From the NCBI GenBank assembly GCA_028752905.1, contig JAQNBH010000007.1, positions 16,795,233-16,859,232 of the forward strand: DNA of 64,000 nt, in the 5' to 3' direction. Made by a program: the position numbers and the translations under genes. Within the stretch, counting starts at the first letter, position 1. Each line of letters begins with the position of its first letter. The notes beneath the pieces were generated by a model that had not been told where the DNA came from, did not search any database, and saw only the letters and a list, made by a program, of their open reading frames with translations. This DNA comes from Cladorhizidae sp. MBARI D1340-BT2 (lineage: Eukaryota; Porifera; Demospongiae; Poecilosclerida; Cladorhizidae). Positions 22,991 to 33,690 of this stretch are shown here, in pieces.

Positions 22991-25900
22991 TGTGATCGGG
23001 CGGGAGGCAATATTTCCTAGGGCGTATAATAATATCCTTAGGAAATTCTATACGGGGGTGCGAACTTTCCTAGGAAATTTGGAAAGGGGATACCAAAAAG
23101 TGGGGATATCAGATTTCCTGTGACACCGTTTCGGACTAGTAGCGAGTCCGCTATAGGTCCTGCCCGAGTACCAACTAAAACAGGTCAGTCTGTTGGTGGG
23201 CTGGCCTTTTGCATGCGAGAGCTGAACTTGTTGGTTTGGGGCAGGCTGCTGGGGAGCCTGTGTCAAGCATGAGGCAGATTGCTGGGGAGTCTGCTTCAAC
23301 CTTGGGACAGATTGCTGGGGAACCTGCTTCAAGAGTTGGGCAGATTGCTGGAGAGTCTGGGACAGATTGTTGGGGAGTCTGCATCAAGACTGGGGCAGAT
23401 TCGTAGGGAATCTGCTCCAATTTTGAGGCAGACTGCTGTGGAATCTGTTTCAACCTCTGTGGAATCTGTTCCTGTTACCATGCACTCTCAGACTGCTAGT
23501 CAACGTAAATTGAAAAAGTTTACTAGTGGGACTGGTAATGCCAAGCTACTCGATGAAGATTGTATTTGTACAGGCAATCGCATTGTCAGCATTTCTACCT
23601 TGTCCCGCATTACTGACTTTGCGAGATGTCCAACCTGCAATTCAAGTGTTAGACTTTCTGAAGGTGTAGGTAACCGAAGAGGGTTAGTCACAATGTTGTC
23701 TCTGGACTGTAATGGGTGCAGCTGGAAGTATAACATTACTGATCCATACAAGTGAGGCTAAGGGTTTGAAGAGCAAAACAGTGTTCAGAGCTAGGTTGAT
23801 GGGAAAGTGGAGGACAGGACTTGCCACATTGTCTGCAGCTCTAGATTTCCCCCCTCCAGTGACTGGCAACTCTTACTCAGAACACACCCAGCATGTCTGT
23901 TGTGTTCTGGGTGAGAGTGTCCGTCAAAATCAATTAGGTGCTGTGGCACATTTACGTACTGAGTACAATGTCGGCCCCACTGAGCTTTTGGACATTACCA
24001 TCACTTATGACTGTACTTGGTCCAAACGTGGTTTCACTGCGTTGTATGGTGTTTGTGTTGTCATGTCCTGTGTAATGGGGGAAGTCCTCATACGGAGTTA
24101 CTTAGTAGGTACTGTTTGGGTTGCAAATTATACAAAGGGCCTGAAGAGGGTCCCGAGTATTAGCAGTGGTATGAGGGGCATAAGGATCACTGCACCCTTA
24201 CACATGCAGGTTCATCTCCAGCAATGGAGGTTGCCTGTGCTAAGAAACTCTTCGAGGTCTATTTCGAAGTACAACCTTAGGTATAAAACGGTCATCAGTG
24301 AGGCGACACCAAAACTGTTAGGACATTGAATGCTGAAAAGGTTTATGGAGAAATCCAGATTGTAAAACACGAGTGTGTGGGACATGTTCAGAAGCGCATA
24401 GGCATTCAGCTTCGTAAGCTAAGGACCCGATTTGCACCCTTTCTGAAAGACGCTAAGGCAGCTATAAAAGCTGCCAAAGATGAACTTGCAACAGCTAAAA
24501 GCAAGCTAGCTGCACGGAGACGTAGTGGAAGTTCTAGAGGCGGCTCCCAAAGGGGTGTTCAGCGACGCTCACAAGGGGGGACTCTTGAGGACTCTGGTGA
24601 AATCTCTGAGTTGCAGCATGAAGTCAATACAAAATTGGGTGTTTTGCGTTCTGCTGAAACTAAGCTGAAAGATCTGCATGCTCTTAGGGGGCGTCTTACT
24701 GATGCGTTGATATGTAATCTTCAGAAATATTATGGAAATAATATTAGGCGCAATGTCGGCAATTTAGAGGAGATAGTGCGTGCCTGCTGGGCTTCTTTTT
24801 ATCACTCATGCTCAAGTGACGGTCACCACAGCATGATTACTGCCCTACTGACCCAGGTACCTCGTGTTCATATAATCGTGCTGTACTTGAGGACAATTTG
24901 GATAATATGCCTGACAAAGTAGCACTCATACCCCCTGATCTCGCACCGATCGTAAAAATCGAGTGAGGCACGTTTTGTGAACGTGCCCTTCTAGCTCGTT
25001 GTGTGCATGGTGCTACACAGAACCAAAATGAGTCCTTCAATGCACTCATTTGGAACCGTTGTAGCAAAGCTGACTTTAGTTCTCCCACCTCGGTGCAGGT
25101 GGCTATTAACCTGGCTGTGCTTACGTTAAATGATGGTAGGTGCTTGCTACTGCCCATATTTGAACAACTAGGGCAAGCACAACCTAGTCCATTCTATGCC
25201 CAAGTGCTTACAAGTGATGATAGCTCAAGGCTTTATAAGTCTAAGCTTATGATTCTCAGTCGGAGAAGGAAAGGAGGCATAAACAGAGAATTGCTAGGTG
25301 GAAATATGAGAGTGAACTTATTAATGTCGAAGTGATAACTTATGAACCTGGAGGATTGATTGAGTGAGCTCTACCCCATGGAGGACTTTGGTGTTTGGGG
25401 TGATGATGATGCTTGTACTTACAGTGCTGAACCCCAAACTGAAATTCATATACTCAATTTATCATAAAAGAACTCTTTCGTCAATATTTTCATGTTATTT
25501 TAGTGTTGTACTTTTCATTATGAAATGTAATTTTCATGTAGTGACATCACATGATACGGTGTAACTCATTAAATTTTTATCTGTAGTTAAAGCTCTTGCA
25601 TTACTCTGTTTTTTCAATACATTTCTAACCAATCCAGTAACCAAACCAGTCATTTTGTGATGAGATATAGTCAGTCTGACAGCATAGAAATGAAATTGGG
25701 ATATTGGGGGGAATAAAAAATTATAAATCGAACAAACTATTGAAAACATGTATCTGTGATCACTCTAAAATCGCAAGTGTTGAAAAACCCTGGTTGGGAC
25801 ATAGGAGCGCATCTAAACATTTTTAGGACCTTTGCGGTTTTGCCCATGTTTTAGTCCTAGTTTATTGCAACACCATTATTCTAATGTCATTGGAAAGCAC

Positions 25901-26114
25901 CTAGAATGAGCTACATTTTGAGACCATAATCTTTGGAAATGGATTAGTATTCAATAGTTATGACACATTTTTAAAAAAACACAAAATTGTCTACTTCCCC
26001 CCTTAGCCATATTACGATAAAATACCCATCAATCTGCTGAAATGCCTGAACTACATCGAGTGTTGTACTCTATAACTTCACTGTAATCCAGCCAAATGTG
26101 AAAGAAACTGATAA

Positions 26115-26414
26115 TTAATCAGGAAAACAAAAATTCTGTAAGAGCATGCAGAAGAGAAGTGGCTTTGCTTCTTGACTCATAATCCCACACAGCATTACTA
26201 AAATTAGCAGTGAATGTATCAATGTGCAATCCAATCCTATTCCTTCAAAAGCAGTTACCATAAAATCCATAGAAATGTGAATACGCAGAGTGTCTTGCTG
26301 CCCAACGGGGTTCTTTCCTGGTTCACTCAGCTCTTCTTCAACTTCTACCACCCTTTTGAAATATTTCAGAAGCCCGCTAGCATTGCCAAATGGTAACTTT
26401 CTCTTGCTCACCAT
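26115..26414 (-). pseudogene. unknown frame convergent to MULE transposase, arm 1
   Basis: A 99-codon frame starts MVSKRKLPFGNASG and contains GLLKYFKRVVEVEE and DTLRIHISMD. The same frame, with substitutions and one stop, is readable in arm 2 at 40290-40600. That suggests it was once coding, or that the duplicated block happened to stay open. I recognise no domain. It lies at the far end of the MULE and points toward the transposase gene. It could be a second MULE gene or an exon of something older. Confidence 0.35.
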
Positions 26415-26545
26415 TATCAGTTACCAACTCCACTCAGAAAAACAAGCACATGTGACGTAACTTTCCTTACCAGCTTTTCTGCAACTTGAAAGGGGGGTTC
26501 GATTGAAGCCCTCGAACTCCCCCTGTGTACCGGCCAGTTCCTAAA

Positions 26546-29500
26546 CAAGAAAAACAAGTGGATTTAGGGAGAATCACAGGAGAATGCATTTTCTCAGTTG
26601 ACTTCCTCATCAATTTAACCCCATTGAGGGGATTTTGCTGGTGTGTGATGCTTCACCCTATGGCATAAGAGCTGTGCTCTCGCATTGTCTGGAAGATGGC
26701 ACTAAGTGACCACTAGCATGGGTATCCCATACCTTAGCTCCAGTTGAACATGAGTATGCACAACTTCACCAACAAAGGTTAGGAATTGTGTTCGGTGTAA
26801 AAAAGTTTCACCAACATCTGTTCGGTCATAAATTTACCATTTGCTCTAATCACAAGCCATTATTGCACCTGACCTATCTCTCACATGGCACATGTATGAA
26901 TTCAGTAGTGGGCACTTACTTTGGGAACCTATGACTACTAAATAGAGTACAAGCCAGGTAATTAGCATACAAATGCTGATGTGTTGAGCTGATTGCCTTT
27001 ATACCAGAATGCCTAGAAGACATTCCTCAGCCCAGCCAAACTATTCTACTTTTGGAGACAATGCAGTCTTTCCCAGTAAATGCCCAACAGATCAAGACAT
27101 GACAGGGATTGTGATTGTATTCTCTCGAAGTTTCATGAACTGGTTCTGCAGGGTTGGCAGCATACAGATGATGCAAAAGTACAATCCTATATACCAATGC
27201 CAGATAAATTAGTTGAGCATCCAGGTGCAGTTGGAGAACAGAGTTGTTGTCCCTAGAGCAGGCAGAGAACCATTCACCAGTCATTACACAAGAGCCTCAC
27301 TGGTGTTACTCAAATGAAGTTACTAGCCAGGAGTTATGTATGCTGGCCATGAATAGATGATGATCTAGAAAAAAAGGTGAAGTCCTGTTTAACATGCCAA
27401 ATGATTCTCCAGCTCTAGCTACCCTGCACCTATGGGAATAGCCTCAAAGACCTTGTGTATACCTACATGTGACCAGTTACAAAGGAAGATGTTCCTAGTG
27501 GTAGTTGATGCACATTCTAAGTAGATGAAAGTAGAACCAGTCAGCAGTGGAGTTCAATTAATTCAAAGTTGAATTAGTTCGACTGTCATTTGGGTATATT
27601 TAATTCAACTGGTTTAGTTAGTTTGTCACAGTTATTTTATTTATTTAAACTGGTTTTTGAGGCCCATTAATTCAAAGTTGAATTAAAATTGAATTAAGGG
27701 GGCATAGAGGGGGCATAGACCATATTTGTGGTCACCAATTTAATGCTTCATCCATTTTGAATGGTTTTGATCTCAAAAGGTAGCTCATTCTCTGTGCTTT
27801 CCAATGATATTTATAGCCTCTAGGCAAAGCAGTGTTGCCATCAACATCTGGCTGACAGCTGGCAATAGTACAGAGGTGTAAATTTTCAGCCTTCATCAAG
27901 ACTTGCCATTTGCTGTCAGTCAGTTTCTAATAAAACTCCCCCCCCACCCCCTTTTTTCATTCAGCAGGAAAAGTGAGCCCACAGAATGAACCGTATCTCA
28001 TGAAAAATTGTCTGGATTGAAAAAAATAATCATTAATTTGAAGAGCAAAGAGAGAGAATTAAAATGATATAAAAATTATATACTATGGACAAAAATTGAG
28101 TGAGCAAAACTGTGAATAATGTCGGGAATACACATTTCTTTGAATCGTGAGAAAATAATGTTCAAAATACAACACTCCAGGGGGCAGGGGTAGATCCAGG
28201 GTGGTTGTAAACCCCTCATTTTGCTCTTGCTCTTGACTGTCATTCTTGCATTCTTTCATCAGCAACACACAGACTCACCAGAAATACAGTGACTGAGCAG
28301 AGTTGACACAGGAGCAGGCAGGCCTGTGATAGCCAGTGCTAGGGAAGGACCAGCTACAGACGCCATCTGAAGGTAAAGGCTGGAGCATAAACGGTAAAGC
28401 TGTTAATACTATAGTTCCAAACTTCCAGCATCATTTGAGTCTTCAGCTTCTAGATATCTCTTCTTCTCTCACGATTCTAACCCAGAAGATCCTTCGTAAC
28501 TCTTCATGATGCCATACTTTCGTCTTTCCAGAGCTTTTGTTTGCATTCTTCTTGACATGGAATTTAATAGTATTAATAATGCTAACAAGTAAATAGCAGT
28601 ACCAATGTGGGTGTGTGTTAGTGCATGTCAAACCAGTGGCCACAAAACCCGAACATAAGGTCCGGTGAAACTGAAAAAGTCCTCAAATAGAGCCTTCAAA
28701 TAGAGTTTTCAAAGCCCACTTCCACGGAGGTGGGAAAAACCAATGAAATGAACGGACTTGCCTAAAAAAAGCCAATCTTATTGTCTCTTTATTTAATAAA
28801 AAATTAGTTCATTTTAGTTGACTTGTCATGTCAATTTTAGTTGAATCGTTTAGTTAAACTGTCATTTCGAATTTATTTGAATTAATTAGTTAACTTGTCA
28901 CATCAAATTTAATTGAACCCCACTGCCAGTCAGTGCAGCAACCTCAAGTATAGTCATTGGGAAATTACACAAGCTGTTTGCTACTCATAGTATTCCTGAG
29001 ATTTTAGTTACAGATAATGTTACCGTTTTCACCAGTGCAGAGTTCCAGGACTTCCCCAAAGAGAATTCCATTGGTAATTTGACTTCTGCACCATACCATC
29101 CTTCTTCAAATGGGTTGGTGGAGAGAGGGATATTTAGACCTTTAAGGATGGTTTCAAAAAGCTCACCTCTGGAAGCCTGGAAACTCATCTGTCATGCTCA
29201 CCGAGTCACTCTACATACCACAATAGGAATCTCTCTGGCATAGTTACTCTTGCATAGCAACAGCACCAAGGTGGCAGTTCAGCAGATCAAAAAGAAGACT
29301 TATCATGCCAAGAAGGCTAAGTAAAGTAACCTTGACATTGGGACTCGTATATTTTCTCTAAATTTTTCAACCAGAAAAAATTGGTTTCCAAGAACATTGA
29401 TGGCCACTCTCATTTGTGGTAGCTGCAAGATGGTAGAAGTGTTCAAACAGAGAATCGAACATCTTCATGTTTGCTCTATGCACGGTTTCTCAACACTTTC

Positions 29501-29580
29501 AGAACAGGACAAATTGCCAGATACTCCCTCAACTGTTGAAGCAAGACCATTTGATTGATCCGTGAGCATAACTGAGTCTA
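26546..29580 (+). pseudogene. Mag-like gypsy RNase H and integrase (arm 1), split by a hAT-like element
   Basis: Pol resumes after the MULE with a WI-x-GESQENAF connection and RNase H: LLVCDASPYGIRAVLSH (first Asp), HEYAQLHQQRLGIVFGVKKF and the NHKPLLHL region (26580-26900). The integrase zinc arm is near 27300-27410 (LTGVTQMKLLARSYV, then SCLTCQM). The first Asp region is near 27500 (VVVDAHSK). The core continues beyond the insertion at 28934 with LVTDNVTVFTS-like and SAPYHPSSNGLVERG (28985-29130). The C-terminus runs to about 29580 and the last 115 bp are shared with arm 2. Many stops and frame breaks. Confidence 0.78.
27545..28925. mobile_element. non-autonomous hAT-like element with perfect 8-bp TSD
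   Basis: The element is 1381 bp long. Both ends carry the inverted repeat CAGTGG(A/G)GTTCAATTAA. The exact 8-bp duplication CCAGTCAG flanks it at 27537-27544 and 28926-28933. Removing the element and one TSD restores the gypsy integrase frame (EPVSAATSS). Subterminal parts repeat blocks such as TTAGTT-x-ACTGTCAT and TTAATTCAA. I find no transposase inside; a 66-codon minus-strand frame (28443-28643) has no recognisable domain. TIR start CAGTG and 8-bp TSD fit hAT. Confidence 0.9.
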
Positions 29581-30150
29581 AGACATCTACAGTACAACTC
29601 TGATGTTCAACACGAGTTATGATGTAATTTTAGTCTTATTGAGTTTTGTAATAAAGAAAGTTCTAGATGTATGATTACCATAAGGTGATCAAGATGTCAC
29701 TTATATAATTTATCTGACTGAATCTTTGTTTCCCATCCAATTTAGGGATATGAATATGTTTTTACCTTATTAGCATATCTGTTAGATCATTGGTGTTTCT
29801 TGTGAATATAAATACATGTGAAATTGTGCAATACAATGTCAAGAACTATAAAGTTATCACAATACTGCCAATATAGGACACACTCTTTCACATTAGATTA
29901 GGATCAGTGTCTCTCTTACTTGAGCTAAATTAATCTAAGACACAATAGGATTCACCTTTTGCTGATCTCCTCTACTTTCTATTGACATTACAATGGAACA
30001 CTTTTGTAGTGACAACTACCTGGTGCACTTTTGTAGTGACAAACACAGCAAAATACCTCTTGAAGAATACCCTGGGTGACATGGTGAGAGCCCATCTATT
30101 GTTAGTTTCCATCCAGTATCTGGTGCTTGGTTGACTCCAAGGTGTCTAAC
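29580..30150. other. end of arm 1 and unassigned sequence
   Basis: 29580-29890 is A+T-rich, non-coding and repeated inverted at 39860-40200, so it forms the inner end of arm 1. From about 29890 to 30150 the arms no longer match and I see no gene. Confidence 0.5.
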
Positions 30151-30159
30151 TTATGTCTT

Positions 30160-30604
30160 AGAATGGACGACAACACCTTGTGAGTTATTGTGAGGGTTGT
30201 TGTGGGGCTTAGACTGGGTTCCTCCTTGTGTCACCACACATGCCATCACTGTGGTACTGAGCTGGACCACTTGGCCACACATGGGCGCAGTTGTAAGAAA
30301 AGCGAAGGGTGCCATTATTGTCATGGGGCTATCAATGCCATTATACACAAAACTCTGACCACAGCACGCATCACTTCAAGGCAAGAAACATTAGGTCTAA
30401 TCACACCGATGGCGGGCAACCGAATGGGGGAAATGATGATCCCATGGAAGAATGGTAAACAACTAGAATGGGACACGACTTGCCTGGACACCTTTGCAGA
30501 GTTCTATCGTTGCCATGCCACCAATAGTGCTGAAGCAGTGGCTGACCTTGCTGAGGAGAGGAAGTCAGCAAAGTACATCACCTTATGTAACAAATAATCA
30601 CTTG
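30160..30604 (+). pseudogene. TE-associated ORF fragment, 5' part (zinc motif and nuclease-like)
   Basis: A frame with VVGLRLGSSLCH, a CHHCGTELDHLATHGRSC zinc-ligand pattern, then PWKNGKQLEWDTTCLDTF matches a protein end common in invertebrate genomes and linked to reverse-transcriptase elements. The W-D-x-T-C-x-D-T stretch resembles a PD-(D/E)XK nuclease core; that reading is inference. The frame ends at the left TIR of the element at 30605. Its continuation (FLKQLGHRVRQCTGDVK, SVAVQRGNA) appears at 33533-33660, showing that the element split this gene. Confidence 0.6.
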
Positions 30605-33532
30605 TAGTCTGGCAGCCGTGGACAAAAGTGTGTTTTGGAGTACATACAATGTTTTATTGCTGATTCCGGTAGTACAAACCCTACTGAACCCAAATCCACT
30701 TGATGCCACTCTGTCACCCTTGGGCAATTTTTTTTATACGCAAAATTCAAAATGGCCACCAAGAAAACTAAAAAATTGCTATAACTCTGTGAAAACTTCA
30801 CCTAGAGACTTCATTTCTGTGCCTAATCATAATTATTTTCTTTGTCGCACACAGAAAACCTGTACCTCCACTCTGTTGTTATTATTATTATTTTTACTGA
30901 ATTCGAATTGCTGAAAACAATTTAGCTAAGTAGCTAGCATGTGTGGAGAGAAAAACGTGATCAAAGAGTCTCTATCAACTGACGGTCAACCCTCATTGCA
31001 GACAACACTAAAACAGATATATTTTGTGTGATTTACTCGCATATACCGAATAACAATCTTCATTCTTGTTTCCACAATTGATAATAGATACAGTGCCTTA
31101 TCAGTTGTCAAGTTCATCATTGTCATCAATGTCATTTGCAAATACATTTTTCGTTTGGTCATTTTGATATTCTTCCATGGCATGACAGCCACAAAACATG
31201 GAGCAAGACAGTCTTGCAGCAGAATAACTGCATCTGGTGGTCGAACAAGGTCGTGCTGAGCTGCATGCACATCTGATCATCTTCTGAACATCAAGTGGAG
31301 CTGGTGAAACATCTGCAGGAAGAGGAACCGGAAGTTGGATGTTTGATGTTTGGTCACATAACCATCCGTGATGTGATGTGAAGGATCGAGTACTGGTGGG
31401 TCAGCATCTAAGGTAGACCGCCATATTGTAGCTTGAAAATGAGCTCTGTGAACATGTTGCTTAAAAGCATCAGTGGTAGGTGGCGGTGATTTTAATTCTG
31501 GGGCTGAGGTTAGTTTTTTATTGGCCATCTTAGATGACCAAACATCAAAACGAACTGCAGACATGTCTTGTCTCTCCCATGATCCATAACAAGCACCATA
31601 AAAGAGAGTAGCTTCTGTGATAACATCTGCTCTCTGAGCATTGAGATCATCAATTTATAGAGGATTTTCACAACTGTACCTTTCCCTATCCCAAATAAAC
31701 ATGCTACTGTGTCACAGCCTGACAAGAAATGTGCTGCAAGCAACTCTGAAATAAATTCAGAATGCTTCTTTGCTGTTGCTGTGATGTCAACTGCTGACCT
31801 GCCATAGCAGGTTGCAACCATGACCACCCTGCATGTTAGCTTCTCCAGAGCAAAGAATTGTAGAAGAAGCACAAAGACATCTGTATCATCAGAAATAACC
31901 TGGATGCTCTGAAATCCTTCAGCAGCTAAATGAACCATTTGCTGAACAACAATTACATCAGCCTCTTCATGTGTGGTTCTGAGATCAACTCGCTCTGTGA
32001 CAGTGCCCTCATGTATCATAATAGGTATTGGATCAAGCCCTGTAATCACAAGCCTTGATGTATTCCTAGGCAAAATTTCAGCATGCTCTTTGATGTACGT
32101 ACAGATGATACTGATGATCTGAACTTTGTTCTCTGTGACTGTCAGAATCACCTTCTGGGGTGGAAGTGGCATATTTAGGCTCAGTTGGTGTTGCCGGCTG
32201 GCATCTTTACCTGCCCTTGCTGTACGTGTAACATTCTTTATACTGTCATCATGATATCTGTCAAAGATCAGGTAGGTATCACATTTTTGTAATCGTTCTG
32301 CTACATAGACAAGTAGGTTCAAAACATAATCCTCAACTGTTCCATTCGACGGCCCCCACAATCCTACACAACCATCAAGAATGATTGCATCTGGAACAGG
32401 GCATTTTCGATCAGATATTTCAACTTGCAATTTATTTTTCAGAACTGATTTTGACTTTGTAATCCTCACATCTCCATTGTCCTCAAACATAGATGGTGGC
32501 ACTGGAGCTAGTTAATACTTCAATATGTCTTTCAGATTGATGTCTCACACTTTTTGAAGTCCCAGGACCCTTTAGTATATCAGTTTAGTGTCGTAAACTG
32601 GTACTTGTCCAACTTTTATATGCTTTCGGGAAACCACCATTGTTACAACTTGTTTTTTTAGTGGTTTGTTGAAGGTATTAGGCCACTGTGCTTCATACTG
32701 TTCCATCTGCTTGACGCCTGTGATAAGAGATGTGTCGACATTGACAATAGATGGAGAAACTCTGCCAGTTATGATGTTCACAAGCCCATTGGTATGATTC
32801 TCAGGCTGAAGTGGGTCAATACATGTGCTCAATCTCTCGCATAGTTTACACCGATCAACTGCATCAGATTGTTGTCGTGCAGGCATCTCTTCCTTATGGA
32901 CTATGACGGATGTCTGACCATCATTGTCCCACATTTCAGAAGCATCTTTCACAAGCTGACTACATATGTGGAGACCTAGTGCCCATCTTTTCAGGGTAGA
33001 TGGTTTCAGGGTGATTCCTATGATACCTCCAGGGCTGTGTCCGTACCTCATGAATGTAGATTCAATAAACATGTCAGACCATATCCCATTCCAAATGCCA
33101 GGTCGATGCCTCATTACATGGTTTCCATGAAGGAACTCCTCGAGTATTGGAGCTGCATTGTTTGTAGTAGAAGCTAAACCAGGAAATAGCTATGCACTCA
33201 ATAAATATAATCAAGGGTATAATTATTGTAGCATGTAAAGTGTTAATAAATCAAGATTAAAAGACAAAGTTAATAAACTACCATAACAGAGTAGACGTAC
33301 AGATTTTCTATGTGCGTTAAATGATTCATTAACAAAGAAAATGTATGATTTAGCACCGAAAAGAAGTCTCTAGGTGAAGTTTTCACAGAGTTATAGCAAT
33401 TTTTCAGTTTTCATGGTGGCCATTTTGAATTTTGCTTATAAAAAAATTCAGTAGGACCAGAATCAGCAATAAAACATTGTATGTACTCCAAAACACACCC
33501 AAGCTCAAAATTGACATTCTGCCACCAGACTA
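30605..33532 (-). mobile_element. TIR element carrying an XPG/FEN-like nuclease gene (Academ-like)
   Basis: Inverted repeats of more than 200 bp bound a 2.9-kb unit: left about 30605-30862, right about 33300-33532. They start TAGTCTGG and share long blocks around GTGTGTTTTGGAGTACATAC and CACAGAGTTATAGCAATTTTT. The left copy has about 50 extra bases (30685-30735). TTG lies outside both ends, a possible 3-bp TSD, but the interrupted gene is also short by about 50 bp, so this is not firm. Academ transposons with XPG nuclease and 3-4 bp TSD are known; placing this element with them is inference. Confidence 0.68.
31080..33190 (-). pseudogene. XPG/FEN-like nuclease protein with Cys-rich tail
   Basis: The protein starts near 33190 after a possible splice acceptor (LASTTNNAAPILEEF). 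It has a conserved N-terminal block (FIESTFMRYGHSPGGIIGIT, about 33060). A segment with a CKLCERLSTC zinc pair follows, then the nuclease-like core at 31650-32430: ILDG, LIFDRYHDDSIKNVTR, TTHEEADVIVVQQM, SDDTDVFVLLL and SGCDTVACLFGIGKGTVVKI. These match in order the acidic motifs and helix-hairpin-helix of FEN1/XPG nucleases. A tail at about 31190-31290 is rich in Cys (IRCACSSARPCS, SMFCGCH). Two or three stops and a frameshift break it. Confidence 0.72.
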
Positions 33533-33690
33533 TTGCCTTTTTGAAGCAGCTCGGCCACAGAGTGAGGCAATGTACTGGAGATGTGAAAGCATGAGTATAC
33601 CTTCTTCAGCATCTCTCTGTAGCTGTACAGAGAGGGAATGCATCATCTGTGGTGGAGTCAGTGGTGGGCTAGGGTGAGGGGTGGGGCTAG
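33533..33690 (+). pseudogene. TE-associated ORF fragment, 3' part
   Basis: It continues the protein begun at 30160: AFLKQLGHRVRQCTGDVKA, a stop, then VYLLQHLSVAVQRGNASS. About 15-20 residues expected between the two parts are missing. It runs into the GGGCTA-rich stretch at 33680-33707. Confidence 0.6.

Larger units (their letters stand above)
19616..23125 (-). mobile_element. Ginger1-type DNA transposon with TIRs and 4-bp TSD
   Basis: The 3510-bp insertion begins TGTCACAGGAAATCT and ends with its exact reverse complement, AGATTTCCTGTGACA. It fits the TGTNR ends known for Ginger1. It is flanked by CCGG (19612-19615) and CCGT (23126-23129); arm 2 shows the empty site with one CCGG at 43545-43548. 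Imperfect subterminal repeats containing AGGAAAT(T/A)TGG follow the TIR on the left and recur on the right. Inside, on the minus strand, lies one intron-containing gene for integrase, Ulp1 protease and PHD finger. Confidence 0.88.
19486..25370 (+). pseudogene. Mutator-like transposase (arm 1), split by Ginger1
   Basis: The gene starts MHRSSCRQNKRPKVFPGVR at 19486, is interrupted at 19616-23125, and continues in several frames to about 25370. A tandem-repeat region (about 23230-23460, units like QIAGES-ASTLG) is followed by a treble-cleft-like zinc motif (RCPTCNSSVR, then LDCNGCSWKY). The catalytic region has ELLDITITYDCTWSKRG (first acidic region). Near the end come a CPTDPGTW-type Cys motif, GATQNQNESFNALIWNRCSK, and a basic C-terminus. 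This order fits the metazoan Mutator-like transposase domain family. Arm 2 holds the uninterrupted homologue. Confidence 0.7.
15780..26500 (+). mobile_element. Mutator-like DNA transposon (MULE) inside the Mag-like pol, arm 1
   Basis: Sequence between the two halves of the Mag-like pol carries a plus-strand transposase gene (19486-25370 with an insertion removed) and a short convergent frame at 26115-26414. The same block is in arm 2. Non-coding parts (15780-16650 and 18755-19480) are A+T-rich with microsatellite-like runs, and I see no other gene in them. GGGGGGTTC occurs at both borders in direct orientation, but I could not fix terminal inverted repeats or a target duplication, so the ends are approximate. 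Superfamily assignment rests on the transposase. Confidence 0.6.
7630..29890. repeat. arm 1 of a large inverted duplication
   Basis: Similarity in reverse complement to 39860-47900 can be followed block by block: 7630-8543, 14240-16650, 18755-19615, 23126-26400 and 29465-29890. The blocks are collinear. The gaps between them are, in order, the gypsy A element, a hAT element, a Ginger1 element, and a stretch missing from arm 2. Matching boundaries inside several different nested TEs make a segmental inverted duplication much more likely than independent insertions. Confidence 0.85.

Noticed and set aside
23175..23453. Minus-strand proline/glutamine repeat protein frame
   Set aside because: It is the antisense reading of the in-frame tandem repeats of the MULE transposase.
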